From NCBI RefSeq assembly GCF_003026215.1, contig NZ_PYOC01000005.1, positions 248,001 to 312,000 on the forward strand: DNA of 64,000 nucleotides, written 5' to 3'. The DNA comes from Photobacterium indicum. GTDB lineage: Bacteria; Pseudomonadota; Gammaproteobacteria; Enterobacterales; Vibrionaceae. The notes beneath the pieces were generated by a model. The model ran no database searches, was not told the origin of the DNA, and worked only from the letters and a program-made list of their open reading frames with translations. Made by a program: the position numbers and the translations under genes. Every line of letters starts with the position of its first letter. Position 1 is the stretch's first letter. Of the stretch, positions 52,763 through 62,257 are shown piece by piece.

Positions 52763-54244
52763 TTAATGGTGATTTTCATAGAGATTATCTAGGGCAACAG
52801 ATAAGCCATTTTCAGTCACAATACGAATATGGTTTTTATTGATGTCTCGTGCGTTAGTGACGCCACAAGAGTGAGCTAAAAGCCCTATACCATAATGAAT
52901 ATATTTATTATAGTTTGCGACTCTCTGGGTTTTATCTTGAACATTAAGACCTTGTTGTAAGCGTTTATTGTGCGTTGTAATACCCGTAGGGCATGTGTCT
53001 TTGTTACATTGAAGTGCTTGAATACAGCCTAACGCAAACATATGTCCACGAGCTGAAACAACAAAATCCGCACCCAATGCAATTGCCCAAGCGACTTTTG
53101 AAGGGGTAATCAATTTACCAGAAGCAATGACTTTGATTTTTCCTTTTAAGTTATGTTTTTTCAAACGTTCCACGACCAGTGGTAAGCTTTCTTTTAAGGG
53201 TAATCCAACGTAATCCATTAAAGGTTGTGGTGCTGCACCTGTGCCGCCATCGGCACTATCTATTGTAATAAAATCAGGCGCGCTATCTTTACCACGTTGC
53301 TCTATTTCATTTAATAGGCCATCAAACCAATCAATCGAGCCTATTACAGCTTTAAAACCAACAGGTTTCCCCGTCGTTTGTCGAATGAATGCGATCATGT
53401 CGAGTAGATCACCTGCACTCCTAATTTCTTTGTGTCCATTAGGGCTTATCGAGTCATGTCCTTCTGGTATTCCTCTTATTTTTGCTATTTCGGCCGTCAC
53501 TTTTCTACCTGGTAATATTCCGCCTTTTCCCGGTTTCGCACCTTGACTCATTTTGATTTCAAACATTTTTACTTCAGGGTGGGCTGCGATGTTTCTTAGT
53601 TTTTCTTCACTTAAATTTCCGTCTTCACCTCGTACACCATATTTAGCAGTACCTATTTGAAATACGAGATCAGCTTTACCTTCTAGGTGGTAAGGGCTTA
53701 GACCGCCTTCACCTGTATTCATCCAACAACCAGCAAGATGTGCTCCGTGTGATAAGGCTTGTACGGCTGGTTTTGATATCGCACCGAAACTCATTCCAGA
53801 AATATTAAAGATGGAACTCGTTGTATAAGGGCGTTGGCAATTTTCACCGATTGTAATCGGCGAGGGAGCAACCGCATCTTCTTCTAGAGTAGGAAATGCA
53901 CAATTCATGAACATGATTGTACCCGCTGTATCTAGATTACGTGTTGAGCCAAAAGCGATTGTTCTATCGACGTTTTTTGCTGCTTTATAAACCCAGCTTC
54001 GTTCTGCTCGGTTAAAGGGCATTTCTTCTCTGTCCATTGCGAAGAAGTACTGACGAAAGAATTCACCTTGTTTTTCTAAAATATAGCGGAAACGGCCTAT
54101 TACCGGATAATTGTGGCGAATGGCATGTTTATTTTGTTTAATATCAGAAAAGTAGAAGTAAATAATTAATAAAACACCACTCCCAATCGTTAACATGAAT
54201 AAACTAGACAAAAGGTTAATACCAAAGATAATAATGTCGCTCAT
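52763..54244 (-). CDS. FMN-binding glutamate synthase-like protein (GltS domain only)
   Basis: 493 residues. One N-terminal membrane segment (INLLSSLFMLTIGSGVLLII), then the FMN/synthase part of GltB: SGMSFGAISKPAVQALSHGA, WMNTGEGGLSPYHLEG, KMSQGAKPGKGGILPGRKVT, ITIDSADGGTGAAPQPLMDY and the Cys cluster CIQALQCNKDTCPTG that binds the 3Fe-4S centre in GltB. The glutaminase domain and GltD partner are absent, so it cannot use glutamine by the normal route. Such proteins are widespread but their reaction is unclear. No linked genes. Confidence 0.87.
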   Translation of the reverse strand: MSDIIIFGINLLSSLFMLTIGSGVLLIIYFYFSDIKQNKHAIRHNYPVIGRFRYILEKQGEFFRQYFFAMDREEMPFNRAERSWVYKAAKNVDRTIAFGSTRNLDTAGTIMFMNCAFPTLEEDAVAPSPITIGENCQRPYTTSSIFNISGMSFGAISKPAVQALSHGAHLAGCWMNTGEGGLSPYHLEGKADLVFQIGTAKYGVRGEDGNLSEEKLRNIAAHPEVKMFEIKMSQGAKPGKGGILPGRKVTAEIAKIRGIPEGHDSISPNGHKEIRSAGDLLDMIAFIRQTTGKPVGFKAVIGSIDWFDGLLNEIEQRGKDSAPDFITIDSADGGTGAAPQPLMDYVGLPLKESLPLVVERLKKHNLKGKIKVIASGKLITPSKVAWAIALGADFVVSARGHMFALGCIQALQCNKDTCPTGITTHNKRLQQGLNVQDKTQRVANYNKYIHYGIGLLAHSCGVTNARDINKNHIRIVTENGLSVALDNLYENHH

Positions 54245-54748
54245 AAATTGCTCCGTAATATCCCTATCGCATGTATAAATTCATGCTATATGGGTAGGTA
54301 TCTAATAACGTTAGTCGATAAGAAAGGAGCGCGTTAGAAAAATTTTATGAGCATAAGGCTTCACTTATTTTGTATATTAAATATTCTTTTTAGGTATGAC
54401 GTGCTGATGGTTCTAAATCAATTATAAATGGAATGAATACGTAATAAAGTGAAGGCTGTTGCGACTTTGTTGCATTGAGTTCTCATGTGATGTCTAAAAA
54501 TAATGATATTTATTCGCGATAAAAAAAACATGGTTAACACTTAAAGGACGTTAATTGTACAGCTGGTTTACTTACTAAATGACTGTCAATTAATGGGTAT
54601 TTAATTGCCTAAACAAAACAATTAGAAATGCAGTTGTGTTTTGAAGGTAAGAATGCTCTTTTTTTACGTAAAAAGCTGAAGAAACATGCATGAAAAAGAA
54701 GGCAACTCGAATTTATATTTTTTTTGACCATAACGTGGAGAGATAACT
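54245..54748. other. Upstream region of the chitinase gene
   Basis: 504 bp, AT-rich, between divergent genes. Expected to carry the regulated chitinase promoter. I see no ORF, repeat or convincing operator. Confidence 0.4.
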
Positions 54749-57100
54749 ATGCAAAAGGGATTGAACCTGAGCAAAATGGCTTGTGCTATTACAGGTATGT
54801 TGATGGCAGGAATAGCCTCTACCGCTTACGCAGCGCCAACGCATGATAAAAATGTAATTGGCTATATTACACAGTGGGAGGCATGGAAAGGACCAAATGC
54901 TGGGTTTAGTGTAAAAGGTGAAGCAACGCATTTAAATGTAGATATGGATATCTACTCTATTCTTAACTTTTCTTTTTTTGGTGTTGCAAAAGACGGTTCA
55001 TTGCACAGTGGTGATTTACGTAATAAAAGTATTTACCAACCAAATGCCGTACAAGAACCTGGACCACTATTACACCCTGATGTGTATTCTAGCTGGGATT
55101 TTGACATTCTTTGGGGGGAGCTCGAGTATGTTCATCAGTATCCTGGTAATGAAGCATGGGAGGCTGACAGTCTACGTAAAGTACAAGAACAAGGGTTTGT
55201 GAAAAGTGGAAGTGGATGGTTACATGTGCCAACAGATGTTCAGGGTCAATTCCCTATTCCATTAAAGAAAGCGGGTGGGGCACCAGGTTTGATCGATCTT
55301 GCCCATCAAAAAGGTGTGAAGGTAATGGCATCTTTGGGTGGGTGGAGTATGTCGAAACACTTTCCTGAAATGGCGGCCGATCCGGTAAAGAAAGCCCGTT
55401 TTCTTGCTGATATAGATAAAGTGATGTCATTGGGTTTTGATGGCATTGATATCGACTGGGAATATCCGGGTTTTGGTGGGATGAATTTTGCGGGTAGCCC
55501 TGAGGATTATGCTAACTTTGAACTGCTAATGGAAGATATTCGTGAACGGATTGGCCCCAATAAATTGTTAACAGCGGCATTTTCTGCATCGACAGCAAAG
55601 TTAGAAGGGTATGACTGGAATCGTCTTGTGGCATCGATGGATTCTTTCAACATGATGACCTACGATTTAAATGGTGGTTGGTCTAACGTTGCGGGCCACA
55701 ATGCTCCATTGTATCCGTACCCTGAAGAGGAATACCAAGGGTTAAACCTTGATACATTGCGAACATGGATGGCACAAAAAGGCATCCCATCGAACAAGAT
55801 TAACTTCGGTGCAGCCTTCTATGGACGCGGCGTTCAAACATCTGAAGCCACAGCGTATGTTGGGGCACCAACAGAAAAACGTACCGTTAACTTTGGTGTT
55901 GATGGGCCAACATTATCTTCCGCTGATTTAGATAACTGGAAAGAATTCGAAGGCCAGCCAAATTATAATTACATTCTACAAACCGGCGGTTGGGAACATA
56001 AATGGGATGCAGCCGCAGAAGTACCTTATGCTGTGAAAGGTAAATATTTCTTAAGCTATGACGACGTTCCTTCTATCGAGAAAAAAGCCCAATACATTGT
56101 TGATAATGATCTTGGTGGCGTAATAGTGTGGCAAGTGCATGGTGATATTAAATGTGAAGGCACATTTATTAGCCATGGTACGAAGCTGAAAGAATGTACT
56201 AAATTAAGCTCGCCTTTGGCAGAAGCCATTGATCGTGTGTTTAGTGCAGGCACTGTTCCTAACGCTGCACCAGTATTAAGTGTGCCAACAGCACAGGTCG
56301 TTGATTCTGGTCAAACGGTAAGTTTCTCTGTTTCTGCGACAGATACTGATGGTGATGCATTGTCTTTCACTGCCACGAATGCCACCGTTGTCGATAATGG
56401 TAATGGTTCAGCGACGGTAACTTATCAAGCCGTTAATACCGCCACAGATACTCAGGTGATAGTCACAGTATCGGTCAGTGATGGTAGAAAGAGCGTGATA
56501 AAAGATGTTGTGGTTAATGTTAAAGGTTCAGGCGTCATTGAAAATGTGCCGCCAGTACTTACTACGCCAGCTTCTGTAACTGTCGACAGTGGCAAAACTG
56601 TTGTGATTTCAGTTTCAGCACAAGATGCAGACGGCGATACACTGTCCTATTCTTCATCTGTTGGTACGGTTGCAGTAACCGCGACAGGTGCCGATATCAC
56701 TGTTACAGCGCCTATAACACAAGTTGATACCACAATTGACGTGTTGGTTACCGTTAATGATGGTCAAGCATCTGATGTGGCGACTGTTATTGTGAATGTA
56801 AAAGCTGAATCAGGCACGGGTGGGGATACAACGTGGAATGCTGACGCAATATACAATACAGGTGATACTGTTCTGTTCGGTGGTGTGAAGTACACCGCAC
56901 AGTGGTGGACGAAAGGCGATCAACCAGATTCAAGTTCTGCTTGGGTTGAATTTAACGATGGTACGACTGGTGAGTGGAAAGCAGATAAAGCCTACACGGC
57001 AGGGGATCAAACAACCTTCAATGGTGTGACTTATAAAGCGAAGTGGTGGACGAAAGGTGATCAACCAGGCAACGCTGGTGGCCCTTGGGAGCAAGTTTAA
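54749..57100 (+). CDS. GH18 chitinase with two chitin-binding domains
   Basis: 783 residues, secreted. Signal peptide (MACAITGMLMAGIASTAYAA). GH18 barrel at about 35-490: SLGGWSMSKHF and the catalytic FDGIDIDWEYPG with acid Glu238, then NMMTYDLNGGW and GVIVWQVHGD. Next two Ig/cadherin-like linker domains with PVLSVPTAQVVDSGQTVSFSV and PVLTTPASVTVDSGKTVVIS, then two CBM5/12 domains at the C-terminus (TWNADAIYNTGDTVLFGGVKYTAQWWTKGDQPD in parts: NTGDTVLFGGVKY, AQWWTKGDQPD; and AYTAGDQTTFNGVTYKAKWW). It degrades chitin outside the cell. GGAGAG precedes the ATG; strong terminator follows. Confidence 0.94.
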   Translation: MQKGLNLSKMACAITGMLMAGIASTAYAAPTHDKNVIGYITQWEAWKGPNAGFSVKGEATHLNVDMDIYSILNFSFFGVAKDGSLHSGDLRNKSIYQPNAVQEPGPLLHPDVYSSWDFDILWGELEYVHQYPGNEAWEADSLRKVQEQGFVKSGSGWLHVPTDVQGQFPIPLKKAGGAPGLIDLAHQKGVKVMASLGGWSMSKHFPEMAADPVKKARFLADIDKVMSLGFDGIDIDWEYPGFGGMNFAGSPEDYANFELLMEDIRERIGPNKLLTAAFSASTAKLEGYDWNRLVASMDSFNMMTYDLNGGWSNVAGHNAPLYPYPEEEYQGLNLDTLRTWMAQKGIPSNKINFGAAFYGRGVQTSEATAYVGAPTEKRTVNFGVDGPTLSSADLDNWKEFEGQPNYNYILQTGGWEHKWDAAAEVPYAVKGKYFLSYDDVPSIEKKAQYIVDNDLGGVIVWQVHGDIKCEGTFISHGTKLKECTKLSSPLAEAIDRVFSAGTVPNAAPVLSVPTAQVVDSGQTVSFSVSATDTDGDALSFTATNATVVDNGNGSATVTYQAVNTATDTQVIVTVSVSDGRKSVIKDVVVNVKGSGVIENVPPVLTTPASVTVDSGKTVVISVSAQDADGDTLSYSSSVGTVAVTATGADITVTAPITQVDTTIDVLVTVNDGQASDVATVIVNVKAESGTGGDTTWNADAIYNTGDTVLFGGVKYTAQWWTKGDQPDSSSAWVEFNDGTTGEWKADKAYTAGDQTTFNGVTYKAKWWTKGDQPGNAGGPWEQV

Positions 57101-57138
57101 TACAGTTTCCACTAACCTGAGTAAATTGTAATTAGAGT

Positions 57139-57180
57139 AAGCCTTATCAACGTGTTAATCATGTTGATAGGGCTTTTTTG
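57139..57180 (+). terminator. Terminator of the chitinase gene
   Basis: AAGCCTTATCAAC-gtgttaatcat-GTTGATAGGGCTT followed by TTTTG, with one mispaired position. Confidence 0.85.
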
Positions 57181-57264
57181 TAGATCACTGTACCGCCTAC
57201 ATTGTTTCAACCTTGAAAGTGGGTGATTAATATCTTTCCTAATATCCTTTTGTATAAGGCTGGT

Positions 57265-57282
57265 GTTATGTTATAACATAAC
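57265..57282 (+). promoter_or_regulatory. Zur box before the zinc ABC importer
   Basis: GTTATGTTATAACATAAC, a perfect 18-bp palindrome matching the gammaproteobacterial Zur operator core (TGTTATAACATAAC-type). It lies 41 bp before a small ORF and 267 bp before the ATPase gene. A matching site lies at 62258-62272 at the other end of the metal locus. Confidence 0.82.
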
Positions 57283-57322
57283 TAAATCGTAATTATGCAT
57301 TTGGCTTAAGTTATAACTACTC

Positions 57323-57538
57323 ATGAAACATGAATTCCAATCCTCTTTATTTTCTTCAATTAAACGCCATGGGTGTAATGATATAACATTGTATTCATGT
57401 GAAGGTAATAAAGAAATATTTAATGCTCTTTCGAGTAAACCTTCAGCGTCATTATTGCTTAGAAGTGTGAATTTTCGCTTAGGTGTTGCTGTTGCGATTA
57501 TCTGCTGTCTTTGGTCTGTTCTTAGTCAATTATTGTAG
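57323..57538 (+). CDS. Small membrane protein between Zur box and ABC genes
   Basis: 71 residues: polar N-terminus with two Cys and a His (FSSIKRHGCNDITLYSCEGN) and a C-terminal membrane segment (NFRLGVAVAIICCLWSVLSQ). It ends 10 bp before the ATPase start, which fits an operon, but no ribosome site is visible before its ATG. I do not recognise it. The hydrophobic end and position in a zinc operon make it a candidate accessory protein, or just untranslated leader. Confidence 0.45.
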   Translation: MKHEFQSSLFSSIKRHGCNDITLYSCEGNKEIFNALSSKPSASLLLRSVNFRLGVAVAIICCLWSVLSQLL

Positions 57539-57548
57539 TGGTGACCTT

Positions 57549-58328
57549 ATGATTAATATAACTAATTTGAGTGTTCACTACCGAGAGTCACTCGCTTTAG
57601 ATGAGGTTTCTGCATTTATTGAAGAAGGGGAATTGATAGCTGTCGTTGGTCCGAATGGAGCAGGCAAGTCCACACTCCTCAAAAGTATTATGCAGCAACT
57701 AAAGCCAAGTTCGGGCTGTATCGATCTTGGTCATCGATGCTTGAAGGATATTGCTTATTTACCACAAAGTCATCAAATCGACCGTCAATTTCCAATAACG
57801 GTACGTGAATTTGTTTCGGCAGGATCATGGCAACGTATTAGTTTTTGGCGGGCTTTCGGTTGTACTGAGCAACGTTTGCTCCAAGAAGCTTTGCGTAAGG
57901 TAAACCTTATTGGTGTTGACGACCGACAAATAAGTACATTATCGGGCGGGCAGTTTCAACGTATGTTATTTGCGCGAATGTTAATGCAGGATGCCGATGT
58001 ATTGTTATTGGATGAGCCTTTTAATGCGATTGATGCGCAAACAACGGAAGATTTAATGACCGTAATTCATGACTGTCAACGTAAAGGCAAAACCATTCTC
58101 GCTGTTATTCATGATTTAGCATTAGTGAGGCGATTTTTTCCTAACGTAATGCTAATTGCAACACAATTGATTGCCAGTGGAACAACAGAAACAGTAATGA
58201 CAGGCGAAAATTTAGCGAAGGCTGGTTATCAATACTTGTCATCTGAAATGCCGCCACTTAACACAGAGTATTCGGTCAATTCTCTATCACAGACAGAACT
58301 GCCATTTTATGGTCGAAATATCTCATGA
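57549..58328 (+). CDS. Zinc-type metal ABC transporter ATPase (ZnuC/AztA-like)
   Basis: 259 residues. Walker A VVGPNGAGKSTLL (about 32-44), Q-loop LPQSHQIDRQFPITV, signature TLSGGQFQRMLFARML, Walker B VLLLDEPFNAID and H-loop VIHDLAL. LPQ..QIDR.FPITV is typical of metal-chelate importers of the ZnuC/MntB/Azt group. It powers uptake by the permease encoded next. ATG at 57549 with GGTGA upstream; a longer frame from 57483 overlaps the small ORF. Zur box upstream implies zinc repression. Confidence 0.9.
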   Translation: MINITNLSVHYRESLALDEVSAFIEEGELIAVVGPNGAGKSTLLKSIMQQLKPSSGCIDLGHRCLKDIAYLPQSHQIDRQFPITVREFVSAGSWQRISFWRAFGCTEQRLLQEALRKVNLIGVDDRQISTLSGGQFQRMLFARMLMQDADVLLLDEPFNAIDAQTTEDLMTVIHDCQRKGKTILAVIHDLALVRRFFPNVMLIATQLIASGTTETVMTGENLAKAGYQYLSSEMPPLNTEYSVNSLSQTELPFYGRNIS

Positions 58329-59191
58329 TTACAGATTTATATACATTGTTTATTCAACCCTTCGCTGAATTTTCGTTTATGCAACGCGCATTGTGGGGAT
58401 GTATCGTATTAAGTGCTAGTGCAACGCCTGTCGGTGTTTTTCTTACCTTAAGAAAGATGAGCCTAACGGGCGATGCGATGTCGCATGCAATATTACCTGG
58501 CGCTGCGATTGGCTTTTTAATCTCTGGCGTTTCTGTTACAGCCATGACCATAGGTGGCGTTATCGCGGGTTGCATTGTCGCAATATTAGCTGGGGTAGTT
58601 GCACGCCACTCGAATGCGGAAGAAGACTCTAGTTTGGCGGCTTTTTACTTATTGTCGCTCGCGTCTGGCGTCCTCATTATTTCAGCAAAAGGCAGTAATA
58701 TTGATTTACTGCATGTGTTATTTGGTTCGACATTAGCGTTGAATAACGACGCACTTATTTTATTAACATCTATTGCTACCATTTCTTTGCTCACGCTGGC
58801 GGTATTGTATCGTCCGTTGGTAATGGAGTGCGTTGATCCTGCTTTTTTTAAGACCGTCAGTAAGCTAAGTGCTGTCGCTCACTATGGCTTTTTATTACTA
58901 GTTGTACTGAATTTAGTCGCAGGTTTTCATGCTCTAGGCACGCTAATGGCTGTGGGGTTAATGATTCTTCCAGCCGCTGTCGCCCGTTTTTGGACTGCAA
59001 AGCTAGGAGGAATGCTGCTAATTGCTTTTGTTACCTCCGTTATAAGCGGCTATCTCGGTCTTTTTCTTTCATTTCACGTCAGCCTTGCAACAAGTCCAGC
59101 AATCGTACTTGTTATGGGGTGTATCTACATTGTGTCGTTACTTTTTGGTCGACACGGTGGCTTACTTTTTAAAAACAGTTCTGCGTATTAA
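58325..59191 (+). CDS. Zinc-type metal ABC transporter permease (ZnuB/AztB-like)
   Basis: 288 residues with about eight membrane segments (ALWGCIVLSASATPVGVFLT; MSHAILPGAAIGFLISGVSV). Family marks: LRKMSLTGDAMSHAILPGAA and HALGTLMAVGLMILPAAVAR, both typical of ABC-3 metal permeases. The start overlaps the ATPase stop (ATGA), so translation is coupled, and the binding protein gene starts 16 bp after its stop. Confidence 0.92.
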   Translation: MITDLYTLFIQPFAEFSFMQRALWGCIVLSASATPVGVFLTLRKMSLTGDAMSHAILPGAAIGFLISGVSVTAMTIGGVIAGCIVAILAGVVARHSNAEEDSSLAAFYLLSLASGVLIISAKGSNIDLLHVLFGSTLALNNDALILLTSIATISLLTLAVLYRPLVMECVDPAFFKTVSKLSAVAHYGFLLLVVLNLVAGFHALGTLMAVGLMILPAAVARFWTAKLGGMLLIAFVTSVISGYLGLFLSFHVSLATSPAIVLVMGCIYIVSLLFGRHGGLLFKNSSAY

Positions 59192-59207
59192 CGGAAAGGA
59201 ATACAAA

Positions 59208-60200
59208 ATGTCAAAATCTCCTCTCATGCTTTCATTGATAGCTTTGGGTTTAGGTATGAGCTCGACGGCTATGGCTGAAGAAAAAGTGCCTGTTGTTGCT
59301 AGTTTTTCAATTTTGGGGGATTTAGTTTCTCAAGTGGGTGGCGAGCATATTTCATTAACAACATTAGTGAAAGCAAATGGTGATGCACATGTATATAGCC
59401 CAAGCCCTATGGACGCAAAAGCGGTTACTCATGCAAAGTTGTTAGTGGTGAATGGACTAGAATTTGAAGGTTGGATGCCACGATTGGTTGAGTCTTCCAA
59501 TTTTATCGGTGAAAAAGTGGTTGCGTCTGATGGAATTGATGCAATGAAAGGTGAGCATAATAATGACGAACATGATACTCATGATAGCGATCATGTTGAA
59601 CACGAACACCATGCTGGGCACGATAATGGCCATCATGAAGAGCATGCTGAACATGATCACCATCATCATGGTGAGTTTGATCCCCATGCGTGGAATAGCA
59701 TTGCGAATGTGAAAATATATGTGAGAAACATTGAAAAGGGGCTAAGTAAGGTCGATCCTAAAAACACCAATGATTATGAAGCGAATGCCCTCCATTACAT
59801 TCAAAAGCTTGATAAACTTGAACTTCAGTTACATGCTGAAATTACTAAAATTCCTAAATCACAGCGTAACGTTATAACGCCACACGATGCTTTTGGTTAC
59901 TTTTCTCGAGACTTTGATGTGACTTTCATTGCTCCACAAGGCACAAGTACTGAATCGGAAGCCAGTGCAGCTGATGTTGCTGCAATTATTACGCAAATAC
60001 GCGAAGATAATGTAACTGCGGTGTTTATGGAAAATATTGCCGATAACCGAATGATTGAGCAAATTAGCCGAGAAACTGGAGCTAAAATTGGTGGTAAGCT
60101 ATTTTCTGACGCGTTATCCAGCTCTGAAGGACCAGCACCTACCTATATTGAAATGATGCAATATAATGTGGATACAATTGTGAAAGCACTATCGCACTGA
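59208..60200 (+). CDS. Zinc-type periplasmic binding protein (ZnuA/AztC-like)
   Basis: 330 residues. Signal peptide MSKSPLMLSLIALGLGMSST then AMAEEKVPVVASFSILGDLV. Cluster A-I features: NGDAHVYSPSPMDAKAV (first His ligand), a loop at about 115-155 with more than a dozen His among Asp/Glu, then FDPHAWNSIANVKIYV, ITPHDAFGYFSRDF and FMENIADNRMIEQISRETG. The His-rich loop is the mark of zinc-specific members. It catches zinc in the periplasm. AAGGA lies before the ATG at 59208; a longer frame from 59085 lies inside the permease gene. Confidence 0.92.
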   Translation: MSKSPLMLSLIALGLGMSSTAMAEEKVPVVASFSILGDLVSQVGGEHISLTTLVKANGDAHVYSPSPMDAKAVTHAKLLVVNGLEFEGWMPRLVESSNFIGEKVVASDGIDAMKGEHNNDEHDTHDSDHVEHEHHAGHDNGHHEEHAEHDHHHHGEFDPHAWNSIANVKIYVRNIEKGLSKVDPKNTNDYEANALHYIQKLDKLELQLHAEITKIPKSQRNVITPHDAFGYFSRDFDVTFIAPQGTSTESEASAADVAAIITQIREDNVTAVFMENIADNRMIEQISRETGAKIGGKLFSDALSSSEGPAPTYIEMMQYNVDTIVKALSH

Positions 60201-60261
60201 TGCTTATGTTTAACGTTAATTGACATTCAATTCGATGAGTATTTAATTGCTAATGAGTGTT

Positions 60262-60314
60262 ATAAAAGCCCAATATCTATTTGCTAATAATAAGCAATTG
60301 ATTTTGGGCTTTTA
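60262..60314. terminator. Bidirectional terminator between the zinc importer and the NicO gene
   Basis: AAAAGCCCAA and TTGGGCTTTT form the outer stem, with TTGC/GCAA inside; A and T runs on the two sides suit convergent genes. Confidence 0.8.
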
Positions 60315-60345
60315 TTTAGCTGTTACATAATATGGAAGTGATAAA

Positions 60346-61476
60346 TTAGAATACGGGCGACATGCCTACAGGCTGAGAGCTAAGCAGTACCGCGCCCATC
60401 AAGATTAACGCAACGCCACCCGCTAGTTGAACAATTGTTCCTGCCAAATGAAGTGAAGTCTCTGCATTCTTATTGTCTTTGGAATCACGGTCTATTTGTT
60501 GTTTATTCTCATTAAGATAACGCTTAACTAACTGTCTTCCTGTTATCGTCATGATTGCGATAATAGACGTTGTTAGCGCCGTGCCAATGGCCATTAAGAA
60601 TGCACTTACAACACCTAGCCAATACATATCTACCATATTTGCAAACAGCAACACCATAATGGCACCCGTGCAAGGTCGGATGCCTATACTCAGAATAATC
60701 ACCAAATACTCTTTGATTGAAGAAGCGCTATTGATGACCTCTGCGTCTGCGAAATGTTGATGCCCACAACCACAGTCACTACTGTGAAAATGATCGTCGG
60801 GGAGAGTATGCGTATTTTGAGCTGAGCGTAATATCACGTTAGGCTTGGCCGTATTTGTTGGTATGTGTTTTATGGCTGTAATGTTATTTGTGTTGAATAC
60901 GAAGGCAGGTGTTTGCGGCTGTTGTGCATTCTTGAGGGATTGGTTTAATCGAAAAGATTGCCAAAGTGTACGTAAATTACGCCACACAATAACAAGCCCT
61001 AATATAACAACAGTATAAAAACTCAGAGTAACGAAGCGGTTAGCCTCACTGTTTACTTCACGCATCGATGAATTAAAGATAGCAAGCAAGGTTGAGACAA
61101 GTGCAATAGCAACAACGGCCTGTAACAATGCTGATAATACCGTGAGGGTTAAACTGAGCTTAATCTTTGTGGGGTGGGTGGCTAAGTATGTGCTTACAAT
61201 CAACTTCCCATGACCTGGCCCTAAAGAATGTAACATACCATAGATAAAGCTAAGTCCAGCTAGAGATAACCCTGCAGCTATGCTGTCGGCTTGAGCATCG
61301 TATAAGAGTTCACTGAGTTGATTATTAATGTCTTTTTGCCATTGCATGCTTGAAATCAGTAGTGAAGGCCAAGCTTGCCAGATGACATATCCAGTACCAA
61401 GAAATAAACTCGTTAAAATGAGTATTCCGTATTTTGAAAAGAAGAAAGGTTGTGCTGTTTGCGTTTTCATCATCAA
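60346..61476 (-). CDS. NicO/RcnA-family metal transporter
   Basis: 376 residues, about six or seven membrane segments. Family motif YGMLHSLGPGHGKLIVSTYL (about 78-97) with the metal-binding His residues, and IGIRPCTGAIMVLLFANMVD. Between is a polar loop with clustered His and Cys (LPDDHFHSSDCGCGHQHFAD) that probably binds metal. NicO members move Ni2+ or Co2+ either way. Here the partner gene is DUF1007 and a Zur-like site lies upstream, so transport of zinc is likely (inference). Starts just after the DUF1007 stop. Confidence 0.87.
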   Translation of the reverse strand: MMMKTQTAQPFFFSKYGILILTSLFLGTGYVIWQAWPSLLISSMQWQKDINNQLSELLYDAQADSIAAGLSLAGLSFIYGMLHSLGPGHGKLIVSTYLATHPTKIKLSLTLTVLSALLQAVVAIALVSTLLAIFNSSMREVNSEANRFVTLSFYTVVILGLVIVWRNLRTLWQSFRLNQSLKNAQQPQTPAFVFNTNNITAIKHIPTNTAKPNVILRSAQNTHTLPDDHFHSSDCGCGHQHFADAEVINSASSIKEYLVIILSIGIRPCTGAIMVLLFANMVDMYWLGVVSAFLMAIGTALTTSIIAIMTITGRQLVKRYLNENKQQIDRDSKDNKNAETSLHLAGTIVQLAGGVALILMGAVLLSSQPVGMSPVF

Positions 61477-61477
61477 T

Positions 61478-62176
61478 TTATCCTTTATTCTCTGAGCATG
61501 TAATCAAGACCGTTTGCGTGAATAATTGCCCGAGAGCATTATCAGGATCGGCATCGGCAGGTAGTGACATTGCATAAGACATTTGCTCTGAGGTTGGATT
61601 CGGTTCAATTAACTCCAATGAACAGTGTTTAGCAAGATCGGGAGAAAGCTGAATATCTCCTTTTTTTTGCCAGCTCATATCAACGTAATAACTTGGCTCA
61701 AAAATCAGTAGTTTTAATGGATTTCCATCGAGTATTTTGGGTTTCGATAGTGGGAGAACAAAATCAAGCGTGAGTTTTGTTCTATTTTGAGTGAGTACCC
61801 CCCGTCTGGCTAAAGAATACTTGATGGGCGTTTCACCATCATAAAAGTACGTAAAGTAATGCTCAGCAATCATATTTTGCATTACAGAGGCTGCGACTTT
61901 CTGCATCGTTTTTGCTTTGTTTTCAGTCGATAAATCTTCACCATCAAGCATGTAAGCGGATGTCATTGCATCAAAAGTCCAAGACATTTTAAGTCCGGTT
62001 ATTTGATTTTGGCTGCCCTCTATTTCAGTTTTTAAATCAATCCAAGAATGAGGATGAGATTGAACTGTGAATGGAAATAGCACACAGAAGATCAGAGTAA
62101 AAAGACGAGACAATATTCCTTTTGAGTGACGATGTTGTTTGAGGAGGCTGGTTAATTGATTGATGAAAATATTCAA
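61478..62176 (-). CDS. DUF1007 periplasmic protein
   Basis: 232 residues. After a hydrophobic stretch (LSRLFTLIFCVLFPFTVQSH) the DUF1007 start HPHSWIDLKTEIEG follows, with His residues at the mature N-terminus that could bind metal. Also MTSAYMLDGEDLSTENKAKT and LLIFEPSYYVDMSWQKKGDI. DUF1007 genes nearly always sit beside NicO/RcnA-type transporters. The start is TTG at 62176, eight bases after AAGAG; no in-frame ATG lies upstream. It is the first gene of the pair read from the Zur-like site. Confidence 0.85.
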   Translation of the reverse strand: MNIFINQLTSLLKQHRHSKGILSRLFTLIFCVLFPFTVQSHPHSWIDLKTEIEGSQNQITGLKMSWTFDAMTSAYMLDGEDLSTENKAKTMQKVAASVMQNMIAEHYFTYFYDGETPIKYSLARRGVLTQNRTKLTLDFVLPLSKPKILDGNPLKLLIFEPSYYVDMSWQKKGDIQLSPDLAKHCSLELIEPNPTSEQMSYAMSLPADADPDNALGQLFTQTVLITCSENKG

Positions 62177-62257
62177 GTTAAGGCTCTTATTGTCATTATC
62201 ATATGTCTTTAATACGCCCTTAAACGCGTCTAATAGACTTGACTTAATATAATTTAA

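Noticed and set aside
62197..62215. CATATGATAATGACAATAA near DUF1007 as a Fur-like site
   Set aside because: Weak match, and the Zur-type palindrome 50 bp away explains metal control better.
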